Shown piece after piece: positions 21,301-31,448 of a stretch of 64,000 nucleotides of DNA. The stretch lies in contig NC_036455.1 in NCBI RefSeq assembly GCF_002775205.1, positions 4,316,501 through 4,380,500 of the forward strand, written 5' to 3'. Position 1 is the stretch's first letter; each line of letters begins with the position of its first letter. Position numbers and translations under genes: made by a program. This DNA is from Xiphophorus maculatus. Lineage: Eukaryota > Chordata > Actinopteri > Cyprinodontiformes > Poeciliidae. Below the pieces are notes generated by a model. That model ran no database searches and was not told where the DNA came from. It worked only from the letters and a program-made list of their open reading frames with translations.

Positions 21301-24300
21301 GGTTATTTGATTTCCCTAAACATTGAATCCAATTTGTAGCTGTTTTGTTTCTGTTTTGATTTAGCATATAATAAGTTACGGAGTCTAGATCTGTAACCTA
21401 AGTCAGCTTTTCTTCCTCACTGCAACGGTTTATTTTTTTTTATAGTGGAGAACGTAAACGGACATCTGTTTTTAGAAATAACACATTCAAAAAGTTTTGT
21501 ATAAGTAATTTTGTTTAGAAATACTTTCAGAAGAGTATTTTGATCTTATTTTAAATGTTAGCCTTTTTTTTTAACAGCAGACAACATAATCTAAAAAAAA
21601 GATGTCCTATAACCTTCAGTAGCTGCAAATTGGTCCCTAAAGCTCCTGTTATATAAAACAGATGTTGCGTATTTTAATCAGATTCAACAGGCAGCTCTTA
21701 TAGGAAGGGGATGGGCGCTAGCACAGATTCGCCTGTCTGCACTTTAACATAACGTTTCCCTCCCTTTGTCCACATGTCTAATACTGTCGCTCTTTTTTTT
21801 TTCCACTTCCCCGTGTCTTTTCCTTTTCTATCTTCATTGTGTTGCAGACGAGGTTGTCAGCACTTTGGGGGAAGGCACCTTTGGGAGGGTGATGCGCTGC
21901 ATTGATCATCGCAGGTGGGTTTTTCCTGTAATTAGGAAATAAAACAACTTTTAGCCTCAGTTACTGTGTTATTTATTCAGTTTTAGTTTTGTAAGGCAAT
22001 TTAGGAAAGACATAAAAATGTTTCTACATCATGTCTTTCACAGCGATGATTCTTAAAAGTCTTGAAAGTGCCCCCTAAAAAGTTTTCACAACCCTGGATT
22101 ATTTTTTTTGACATTTGTGTTGTGTTACAACTTAATTTTAATGGACAAGCACATATCTGCTCTAATCTGACCAAGGGAACTGGTCAGAGTGGTTGGGGAG
22201 ATAGATGAAGCGATGCTGGAAGAAAACCTGAAAAGGGACAATTTAAATTCAAAAACACTTTATTGATCTCAAAGGGAAATTAAATGTTGTAAATCATAAA
22301 CGATACAGAGTTAAAATGGAATGGTTATGTGTTAGAATATCCTAGTCAAAGTCTAATCAATAATCTGTAGAAAGACTTGAAAATCAGTGTTCACAGATAC
22401 TTTGCATTCTGTTTGAAATTTATTTATTTTTTTTAGATTATTGGTCTAAAAACATATGCACATCTTTTTCCTCCTACTTTTCAATAATGCACCAAAGTAC
22501 CAACAAAATGAACTGGAGATTTTGGCAAGAATCGCACAGAGAACATTTGGGAGCCAGTTAAATAAGGCACATTTTGATTGTTATTAATTGCTGTCTTTTT
22601 TTTCTTACAGGGGAGGAGCCCATATTGCTCTGAAAATCATCAAGAATGTTGAGAAGTACAAGGAAGCAGCTCGACTTGAGATTAACGTTTTAGAGAAGAT
22701 AAATGAAAAGGATCCCGATAACAGATTGTAAGTGTTCTTCAAGTAAATATGCTTTTTTACACAAATTTATCTAAATTCTAATGAAACAGCAAGCACAATG
22801 ATAAAGCCACTATCATTTGATTACCGGTAGATTGAATAAACTTGACAGAAGTCAGCCATCTTTAATGGAAACTATTTTGATGATGTGTAATTCTCTTTAA
22901 AACTGCTTTATTTTGTAGTTGTGTGCTGGGGTATAACTACTTCATCTTTCGTTTTGTTCTCTTTGCTTTGCAGCTTGTGTGTACAGATGTATGACTGGTT
23001 TGACTACCACGGTCATATGTGTATCTCCTTTGAGCTGCTAGCTCTGAGCACTTTCGACTTCCTAAAAGAAAACAACTATCTACCCTACTCAATTGGTCAA
23101 GTCAGACACATGGCCTACCAGCTCTGTCTTGCTGTGAAATGTAAGTCACTTTTTTTGTCATGAGAATCTTTGGCCAGGGTTCCCACACAGTTTTGCAAAG
23201 TATGGAAAAATAATTTCTAGCATTTTTTACAGACTTGGACCTGTTTTTTAGGTGCCATGTATCTCCCTAAATTATATTTTTCTATTTTTCCATGTTTTAG
23301 GATGTCAAAACATTTATTTTTAAAAGATCTGAGCATTAGACTGGATGTGTGTATTTTTAAAACTGGATTTTGTTTGAAGTAAACAAAGCACTAAAACACC
23401 AGGAGCCCTAGTCTGTGACGTGGTTCGTGATTTAGAGAACACAGCCGTAATAAAACCCAACTAAGTACATTATTTATTAGCTCAGAGATCTGGAAAATGT
23501 TTATCCAAAAATGGAAACGATTTAGCTTTTTAAAAAATGTATAGGAGCTTTGTTTAAAAAAGGATTATGAATGTAATCTGCTTAAATTATTAATTTTTTA
23601 ATCCCATAAAAGTCAGCTAAACAATTATTATTTTTTCTGTCTGTATGTAAGTGGATAAATAAAATACAGAGGTAATAATTGGTGAAACTATTTTTCTAAA
23701 TGCATTATCTAAATGAACCATAATTATTAGCGGGCAACAGTTTATATTTTGGAGTTTTTGATTATTATTATTTTTTTCATGTAAACTTTTATGCTTTAAT
23801 CTGAGTGTTTTTTAACATTGGTGTTTTAAAAAAAAGGTAACTGATTTAATATAAACTATACAAATACATTTCTCTCATAAGAAGAGGAGGAGGATTTGTT
23901 ATATAAAATTATAACTTTATAATGCTTTTCATATTTGAGATACTAAATAAGCTGTCCTTTTCTCCCCCTTTTTTCTGTAGTTCTTCATGATAATAAACTG
24001 ACACACACAGATCTGAAGCCAGAAAACATCCTGTTTGTCAACGCTGACTTCACGATGACGTATAACGTTGAGAAGGTAAGAGAACACGGTGAATAAGTGA
24101 ATAAAGCTGCCGCTCTATTCAGATGTTTCAGGCCTATATGGGTTCGTTTTGGTTCTGTTAGACATTTTCTCCCCACTGCTTCTTCCTAAGGCTGGACCGT
24201 GACTTTATGTGATGCCTGGCATCACATAAATTTAAAGAAAATGTTATTTTAAATATAAGTAGATGTTTTTTTCGTGGGGCTCCTGTCTGTCTTAAGCTTT

Positions 24301-26694
24301 GTGGGCATCTACTTATTTATTAATTGTCATGTTTCGCAGAAACGAGAAGAGCGAACTGTCAAAAGCACCGCAGTACGAGTCGTGGACTTTGGCAGTGCCA
24401 CTTTTGACCACGAGCACCACAGCACCATCGTGTCGACGAGGCATTACCGTGCCCCCGAGGTGATATTAGGTGAGTTGATGCAATAGATGACTGTGTTTAT
24501 GTATTTATATGAGACACATACTCAATGGGAATGCTTTTGGAAATGCACAGATGTGGTGCAACTGAGTTGTTTCCATGTTTGAAGTAAAAACAAAGATTTT
24601 TCTTAATGTTACAAGAATATAAGAATCACTTAAAATCCCTTCTACACCCTGAATCATAGTTTCTCTGTTGAAAGTGAAGTGAAAACCTTAAATAACGAGG
24701 CAACATGGTGATTATATTTTGTGGTGGGTTTTTATAAGTTCTACGTTTTAAAGTTTAGAGGGTTTACTCCTTTCATGAGTTTTACTGCTTGCAGGTAAAA
24801 TGTCGAGTTATTTATGTATTTACTGTCTACCTGAATAATTACTCATTATATGACACCTGTCTTTAATTTAAATACCTTGTATTGATTTACTTTAGAACTA
24901 GGCTGGAGTCACCCCTGTGATGTCTGGAGTATCGGCTGCATCCTGTTTGAGTACTACTTGGGCTTCACCTTGTTTCAGGTAAACATTTGATCATGCCAGC
25001 AAACTGATTAATTTCAATGTCCATGACTTTGTTTCCTTGGGTTGCACTGCAAAAAACTAAATCTTACCAAGCATTTTTTGTGTAATTTCAAGTGTCACAT
25101 TTAAAAGAAGACAACAATTACATGCAACTTTTCAGCAAGAAAATTAGATTGTTTTAAGTCAATAATTTTTAAGAAATAAGTACAAATACGGAATAAGGAT
25201 GAACAGGGAAAACTGCACTATATTATCTTTTCAGCCTTTGCAGCTGCAGCATCCTCAGCTAACTGGAGAGTTTAGTCATAATGTTTGAATGTGTTTTACT
25301 GAAATATGACTATTCTTGCGTGATCAGTCAGTGATATTGGACAAAAAGGTTGAATTCATCCTGAAGGTGTTGAAATAAGGTCTGTATTAGTTAATGGACG
25401 TTGTGAGTGAGGCATTCTTTCAGTTTGTAGAAGCAAACAATCTTGTGGACTGTATGAACTAAATTCCAGTCACCCTTAAAGGAATGCACTCTTTGTTTTT
25501 TAAGCATAATTTCTGCAAGAGCATAACTATTAAAATATTTTCCTTAAATTTCATAATTTGTTTGTCTTCTCTCCTCCAGACTCATGACAACAGAGAGCAT
25601 TTGGCCATGATGGAAAGAATCCTGGGTCCAGTACCCTCAAGGATGATTCGTAAGACCAGGTGAGAAAAATGAGAAGTTTATTTGAGACATTAAAGGGGCG
25701 GTGTTATGTGAAATCAACATTTTTGAGCTGTTCATCATGTCATAATGTTATTGCCTCATTAAAAACATACCTAGACTTTTGCCTTAATTCTGTCTTGCAT
25801 ATTTGAGAAATCCTTTAATCTCCATGGCAACCAATCAGCTGTGCGCAACGCTGCAGTGTCCAAGCTTCTGAGCTCCTGCCTCACAGAGCAGTACTCAGCT
25901 CCTTCAGACTAGCCAGCAGCAATTAGCAAACCTGGTGGTTTGCCAAATGCAAACACTATGTGTTTGCATTTTTTGAGCTGGTAAAAATTTTATGAGCTGG
26001 TAAAAATGTTGTTAAAGGATTAATAGAGGAGTGATATGCTAACTTTCTGAAAGCTTCAGAAAGAGCAGGGGCTTTTAAAGAGACAGAGGCCCAATTTCAA
26101 GGTGCTAAAGTACAATGTCAAATGTTATATTTGCTGCATACAGCATTTTTATAGCAACTGAAGTTAACATAGTTACTTGATGGTGCCATTTTATACCACA
26201 ATGTGTCTGGAAAATACACAACGCTGCCCCTTTAATGTTCCTGTTACATGTAGCGTGTTGTCTACATTCCTAAAGCTGCCCACACACATTCATCCCTCAG
26301 GAAACAGAAGTATTTCTATCGCGGACGACTAGATTGGGATGAGAGCTCGTCGGCGGGAAAATATGTCAGAGAAAACTGCAAACCATTGCGGGTAGGTGGA
26401 AGTATTTGCAAAAACTGGTGCGCAGCGTTGAGTTAACGGGGACGTTTGGTGTTGTAGCTGTCTGCTTTCATTGCTCCCCCGTCTGTTTCTCTGCTTTCTC
26501 ATCAGCGGTACCTGCTGTCCGAAGCAGAGGAGCACCACCAGTTGTTTGACCTGATTGAAAGCATGCTGGAGTACGAGCCGTCCAAGAGGCTGACGCTGTC
26601 AGACTCCCTCAAGCACCCTTTCTTCGAGAACAGTGGCACCGGCGAGGCGGCCGGCAGCAAGAACTGGGAGGGCAACCGCGACATCAGCCGGTGA
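18360..26694 (+). CDS. clk2: Dual-specificity kinase CLK2
   Basis: Twelve coding exons join in phase to 525 aa: 18360-18547, 19650-19929, 21000-21090, 21848-21914, 22611-22727, 22974-23140, 23981-24075, 24340-24469, 24896-24978, 25580-25659, 26301-26391, 26506-26694. CLK2 phosphorylates SR splicing factors in the nucleus. The N-terminus is [15 protein letters not shown] with an RS-rich region to about residue 160, close to human CLK2. Kinase features: glycine loop GEGTFGRV (194-201), Lys217 in [15 protein letters not shown] (Asp314), DFG (351-353), the family signature EHLAMMER (412-419), and CLK2-type ending NRDISR. The 91-nt exon 21000-21090 breaks frame if skipped, matching the conserved regulatory exon 4 of CLK genes that yields an inactive short form. 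A teleost a/b ohnolog cannot be assigned. Confidence 0.96.
19017..19074. repeat. Two adjacent perfect hairpins in a clk2 intron
   Basis: TAATGTTAATATAA / TTATATTAACATTA (14-bp arms, 3-nt loop, 19017-19047), then ATTGCTAACA / TGTTAGCAAT (10-bp arms, 5-nt loop, 19050-19074). Confidence 0.9.
19164..19194. repeat. Perfect 12-bp hairpin in a clk2 intron
   Basis: TTTAAACTGCAA, seven-base loop, TTGCAGTTTAAA. About 90 bases after the preceding hairpin pair. Confidence 0.9.
20030..20041 (+). other. clk2: Candidate 12-nt clk2 microexon (HMDL)
   Basis: A pyrimidine tract and acceptor (CATTTTTTCTTGACAG) directly precede CACATGGACTTG, followed by a consensus donor GTAAGT. The flanking coding exons meet between codons here, so inclusion adds exactly four residues (His-Met-Asp-Leu) without shifting frame, in the RS-rich linker just before the kinase domain. 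Not seen in the human CLK2 sequence as I recall it. Confidence 0.5.
22072..22235 (+). mobile_element. Tc1-like fragment in a clk2 intron
   Basis: Contains AAAAAGTTTTCACAACCCTGG and a stretch around GGTCAGAGTGGTTGGGGAGA typical of decayed teleost Tc1 copies. Right after it (about 22240-22300), TTTATTGATCTCAAAGGGAA resembles the 3' tail of a fish LINE family. Confidence 0.4.
24204..24230. repeat. Near-zero-loop palindrome in a clk2 intron
   Basis: TTTATGTGATGCC, one T, GGCATCACATAAA: 13-bp perfect arms with a single central base. Confidence 0.95.
25045..25200 (+). repeat. Fragment of a teleost CACTGCAAAAA-type MITE
   Basis: CACTGCAAAAAACTAAATCT followed by TTACCAAGCATTTTTTG and TGTTTTAAGTCAATAATT, the usual left half of a common fish MITE (from memory). 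The right half is not recognisable here. Confidence 0.45.
25694..26231 (+). mobile_element. TTAA-flanked MITE (piggyBac-like), copy 1
   Basis: The ends AGGGGCGGTGTTATGT and, at the right, the reverse complement of AGGGGCAGCGTTGTGT match at 13 of 16 positions. TTAA lies outside both ends (25690-25693, 26232-26235), the piggyBac target duplication. There is no coding capacity. A second copy lies in reverse orientation at 44750-45338. This copy is inside a clk2 intron between the LAMMER-motif exon and the next. Confidence 0.8.
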
Positions 26695-28091
26695 CCTTTG
26701 CTCTTCACAGACTGACTGACAGGGGAGATCAGTAGCTGAACTGTTCAGTAACCTTGGACTGGAGGTTCTGTGGGAGATAACAGCATGGACCCCTTGACTT
26801 CCTGCTCCTCCAGCACGACCTTCCCCTGTTCTTCCCGTCAGCACAAGTGGCATGTTTTATTTTTTTGCGGCAGCAGAGAGACCAAAATAAGCAGTACAAG
26901 GCTGGAGAAGAGTTCTAGTGATCACAGCCCAAGAAACAAGGTTGAATAAAATTGAAGGTGAGAGATCTGTACCCAAACAGCCCTCTATGCAGCTTCTGTC
27001 TTCCTGTCGACTGGGGAACACCTCTCTCCCTGCTGTCCGAAGAAAATGACACCATCGACACTCTTCGTCTCTTAAGCACGACTCAGTTCGGAAGCAGAAA
27101 TCTCTCCCAGTGCCGAAGTCCGGGAAAAGGGTAAAAAGGAGATAGATAGCTGTATGATCAGTATCTCAGCCACAAACTTTCTAATTTTCTAAAAAGAGCA
27201 AATATTATACAGAGTATTCGCTTTCTTTGGAATCTGGAGCATAAACATGCATCCCATGTTTTTGTTAACATTGTCAATGAGCCACTGCTTTGCATTCTTT
27301 AATATTTTGTCTAAAAAGAAAAAATGCGATTAACCCCTCTACGAAAGCTGACCCAGTTGGCGGGTCGTTGGACACTCCTCACATCGGCCTCTCTGTAGCC
27401 TGACTTATTTACCCGTTTGTTTTGTTAAGCATTGTTTTTCTAAGTGTGAGTGTTGTTTTTTTTTTGTGTGTGAGCATATTGATGTGAATGGGGATGGGTG
27501 ATGCGTTCATGTTCAGCTCTACAGTTAAGTTGAGCGTTATTCTTGGGGTTGTTCTCAGATAAAACAAAACTGCCTTTTCCACAGTTCACATGAGAAGTCT
27601 CTACATTAGGGTTAAGCACACAGCTCTGGTCGGTGGTATTTATTTTCTAGTTCCTATTATAGGTCGTAGTCCACATTATCCTCCTGAATGTGACTTGTTT
27701 TTTTGTATTAAATGAAAGCGTATAATGCTGTATATATGTATTATTGTGTAGAATTAAAGTCTTCTTTGCCAAAGGTTACCGATGCTCTGAGCAGTTTGAG
27801 CCTCTGGCGGTTTGAATGTTCAGTCTTTAAATGCTGTGTCAGAGTCCATCTGCTTATTGACAGCTTTTTAAATGTGAAGGAGAAAAAAAAAAAAAAGTTA
27901 ATAATCCGTAATCATGAAACGGTGCAAGTAATTAGTCATTTCAAATTCAAAATTGATCCAAAGCTCATATTGAGGATATTTTTAAAGTCTGAACCTGTAG
28001 ATATTTCGGTAATTATTACAATCTTATTTCAATGGTGTCTTGTTGAGTCCTTCTGGAAATAACTTCTGTTTTATTCCTCTCCTAAAATAAA
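26695..28091 (+). other. clk2: Probable clk2 3' UTR
   Basis: Follows the clk2 stop directly and has no intron signals or other gene. The first good AATAAA is at 28086-28091, giving a UTR of about 1.4 kb. Open frames in this stretch are short and show no domain. Confidence 0.5.
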
Positions 28092-28324
28092 CTCAGCAGC
28101 CGTGTCATGAGCCAGGGATTAAGAAATGTGGATGATCTGCAGCAGCAGAAGTCGAGGAAGCGGCGCACCTGGTCCATCTGTTGGTAATCTTCCTGTTGCT
28201 CTATTGACCTCTCACATTCTCTTTATTTATAACTCACTTAATATTTAGAGGTGGCACCTTCCGGCTTTGTTTACATCGGACATTGTTTTACTTTAAGCTT
28301 AGCTTTGCATTAAAAGTGCATTGC

Positions 28325-29060
28325 TTTGTAAAAGTATCCACACCTTTTAGAGCCTTTTGATGTAAAGTTTATTGTATGCAAGACACCAAAATTAACTAGA
28401 GCATTGTTGTGAAGTAGAAGGAAAATGATCCATGGTTTTAATTTACAAATAAAACTGAAATGTGTGGCATGCCTTTTTATACAGTTCCCCAGGAGTCAAT
28501 AAGTTGTAGTTCCAGTCTTTAGGATTACATCTCTACCAACTTTGGTAATCTGCCCATTATTCCTGGATTTTATTCTAACAGATGTATATCTTTTGATCGA
28601 AATCATTTCACCATAATTCCACAGCATAATTTAGTGCCGTTGTTTTGTTTTCTCTGGTTTTCTGTTTATTTTGCTCCATCCATCTTCCAAGATGTATCCC
28701 CATAGCCTGACACTGCTGCTACCATATTTAATTTTTTAGCTTTTTCTGCTGCAGTATTGGGCATTTAGGTTGGTTGTATTTAGGTGAAAAAGTATTTCAG
28801 TTTCATCTGACCTGACCAGAGCAACTTCTTCCACTGTTATTCTTGTGCAAACTGTTTTTCATTTTCATTGATCTTGGCTTGAGAGGGTCTGAATAAAAAT
28901 ACATGCCAGACCTTTCGGGTTTTTATTGGAAAGAAATATCACAATTTTGCTCTCCTTTGCTTTTGTCCCATAAACCCCCAGGAAACTATAGCGCAATCAA
29001 ATGTGAGCAGGTCCACTTTTCACTTTTGCAGCTTCAGTTTTTGAAGTTTTAATAACGCCA
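28325..29060 (-). mobile_element. Decayed Tc1-like transposon
   Basis: Begins near GTAAAAGTATCCACACCTTTT (Tc1-type end). Read on the - strand it has remnants such as the segment complementary to TCATCTGACCTGACCAGAGC, common in fish Tc1 transposases. Many stops; the right end is unclear. Confidence 0.5.
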
Positions 29061-29564
29061 GACTTGTCTCTCCAGCAGAACTATACGGCTTTTGCCGAGG
29101 ATTTGTGGAGGTGAGGACAACGTCATTTCTTTCCAGACTTGAGTTCAACAGATTTCCTTCAGTCAATGAACCTGTGAATGAAATGAGTCACTCAGCGTAA
29201 CGATGTGGGCGCTTATTGCCTCAAGTCAATGAAAACACACGTCTTTGGAGTAAAAAGACAATCCCTCCTGCGTCATCAAAGCGTCACCTTCTGTCCTTGA
29301 GTGTCTTAAAGTTTTATCTGTCTGGCTTGTAATGACACAGTTTTGTCAGTTTTCTTTTATATTATATTTGCTCAACTAAATTGATTAAATAAATTACAGT
29401 TCCTAAAGTAATGTTAGCATTTAGATACAAAATTGATTTACAGGTTAGTGTTTTTTTGTTGTTTTTGTTTTTTTTTACTTGGCAGCTGTAAACACAGGTC
29501 TTTTTCCGGCACAGATTTGTTTGTGACTCTTCTTAATGAGATGAACGTCTTATGCGTCTTCAGA

Positions 29565-29724
29565 TAATCCTATCAGTCCTTCAAGACCAGCAAAGTCATC
29601 AGTTGAACCGTCACGAAGTCCAGACAGAGAGGAGGAACAAGCAGAACAACAGGGAACGGCTCATCAACTGGACATGCTGCTTTTACAGATATAACAGAGC
29701 TGAACGGTCCAGGATACATCACTG
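29565..29724 (+). other. Probable non-coding 5' exon of the complexin-like gene
   Basis: Bounded by an acceptor (GCGTCTTCAG) and a donor (ACTG|GTCAGT). Joined to the next acceptor at 29853 it gives stops in the frames ahead of the ATG at 29921, so it fits a 5' UTR exon. An ATG-led frame at 28107-28183 (MSQGLRNVDDLQQQKSRKRR, ending at a GTAATC donor) could be a still earlier exon of this or another transcript; it does not join in frame to the standard acceptor. Confidence 0.35.
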
Positions 29725-29920
29725 GTCAGTAGATTTTATTTTTATTGAAGTAATCTGATGTAAATTATATTTAAATAAAACAGTTAAACTAGAATAGATT
29801 GTGTTAGGGTGTGTTTTATTGATTCATTTCTGGACATTTTCATCTCCCCACAGGTAGACTTTGCTTTGAAGTCTGACAGAGACCATCTGAAGCTAAATCT
29901 ACACGCCGACGACTCTGGAA

Positions 29921-30696
29921 ATGGATTCCCTCATGTCGCTGGGAGCTCCACTGAAGCAGTTCACCAGCTGTGTGTCTGGCACAAAAAACACCAAAAAGAG
30001 AGGAAGAAGCAAGGGGAGCCAGTCCGTCCGCAGGTTCAGCTTCACCCGCAGGAAGAGCGTCAGCCGGAGGAGAAGCCTTCCCTGCAGCAGCCAGAAGGTC
30101 CCAGATTCCTGGCTCAGGGTCTACCAGGAGGAACTGAAGAAGGAGAGGTACGGCAAAAAGTTTGGTCTATGTTGAAAGGACGGGAAATGTTTTATCTTTG
30201 AATATTTATTATTAGAATCTTCTATTTTTAGACAGTATAAATAAGCCATACAGTACTGTCTTGTTATCTGGCTAAGACTCTTTGCCAGGCAGACTGAGCT
30301 TAATAAGGATAGGGCTGTATGGTACCTGAATAAGCTGCTTGTCCATGTGCTGCGCCTAATGTGGCTCTGTGCTGTTTGCCAAAGGAAACGTCAGCAGGCT
30401 ATGCTGGCCAAGAAGAACGCTGAGAGAACTGTACGGAACACTCACTTCAGGAGCCACCACTGCCTTCCAAGGGTAAATAAAGAATTTTTATTCATTTTTT
30501 TGTTTAATAGGTTATAATCCTGATTGTGACTGTTTCCTACCAACAGCACACCCCTGCAGGCAGGAAACCGGCAGCCACAAAGGACGACTCGTTCTTCGGA
30601 GCCTTCCAGGGCCTCAGTCTGGACGGGCTGACGGGAGGCGCCGCCGGATCTCCTGCAGTCTCTGCTGCAGGCGGAGAGCAGTGCAAAGTTATGTGA
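29921..30696 (+). CDS. Complexin 3/4-like SNARE regulator with CaaX box
   Basis: Coding exons 29921-30147, 30385-30472 and 30547-30696 join in phase to 154 aa. Complexins clamp and promote SNARE-driven vesicle fusion; the complexin 3/4 class (retina, ribbon synapses) is farnesylated. Support: the N-terminal pattern MDSLMSLGAPLKQFTSCVSG resembles MAFMVKTMVGGQLKNLTG of complexin 3; the central helix has YQEELKKER...KKNAER...HFRSHHCLPR beside YQKQLVEEK...RKAER...HFRDKYRLPK; and the C-terminus SFFGAFQGLSLDGL ends in CKVM, a CaaX motif like CHVM/CSVM of complexins 3 and 4. It differs from known members by a long basic RRKSVSRRRS insert before the central helix and by loss of the acidic segment. 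Start: first ATG after the 29853 acceptor, with a stop upstream in frame. It is probably a divergent paralogue. Confidence 0.68.
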
Positions 30697-30986
30697 CGTG
30701 CATCAGCTAAGGACCGTCAGCAGCTCTGGGAAGCTCTCTTACCAAGGAGACCTGCTGCAGAAATCTGTTTAAAGTGACTGATTTTGTTTTGTAATGGAAA
30801 GAAGGAAAACAGCTTATGTCGTTTGACATGTTTGTACACTTGAAAAGTCTTTGGACTGCATTTATGCATTTGCCAATCATACAATAAGTTTATAAACGTA
30901 GCTTTTTTTATATATATATATATGAACAAAGATTTTCAGGTTTGTAGCTTAAAATCTGAACCAGATCAGAAATGTTTGTATTTCTA

Positions 30987-30992
30987 ATTAAA
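30987..30992 (+). terminator. Poly(A) signal of the complexin-like gene
   Basis: ATTAAA variant signal about 290 bases after the stop codon, ahead of a short GT-rich stretch (GAGTGTTTGG). Confidence 0.45.
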
Positions 30993-31425
30993 TATAAACT
31001 GTAAAGACTACACCATGAGTGTTTGGCATCTTTATTTAGACAAATACATTTACTCTCGACACTTTAAAATATTTTAGACTTTACTTTTTTTCCAATAGTA
31101 CAGTTAGCACTTGAAATGCTGATATCCTAAATTAGCTGACACACTTATCGTTTCAGATATGCATTGTCCAAACTTTGTGCTACCAAAACAAACATTTCCC
31201 AACTTTATAAAGTAGACTGAAGATCAAGCTTTATTAGGGTTTGAAAAACAAGACGTTTTGAGTTACATTAATGGAAGATGCATCGTCTCTAACTAATCAC
31301 AAGTATGTACAATAGAAAATGAAGTACAAAACTACATTTGTCGGGATAAGGAACCTGTCATGTGACGCATCAGAATGTGACTGTACTGACTGCAGACAAT
31401 AAGGTGGGGATTCACAGAAAATGAC

Positions 31426-31431
31426 TTTATT
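31426..31431 (-). terminator. dnajc8: Proximal poly(A) signal of dnajc8
   Basis: AATAAA on the - strand, only about 18 bases after the dnajc8 stop. A second one is at 31031-31036, close to the end of the convergent complexin-like gene. Either could be used. Confidence 0.5.
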
Positions 31432-31448
31432 TTGACAGTTTTCCAGCA

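Noticed and set aside
29809-30201. 130-codon frame overlapping the complexin-like first exon
   Set aside because: It runs past the splice donor at 30148 into the intron and lacks similarity; the other frame splices in phase to a complexin-like protein.
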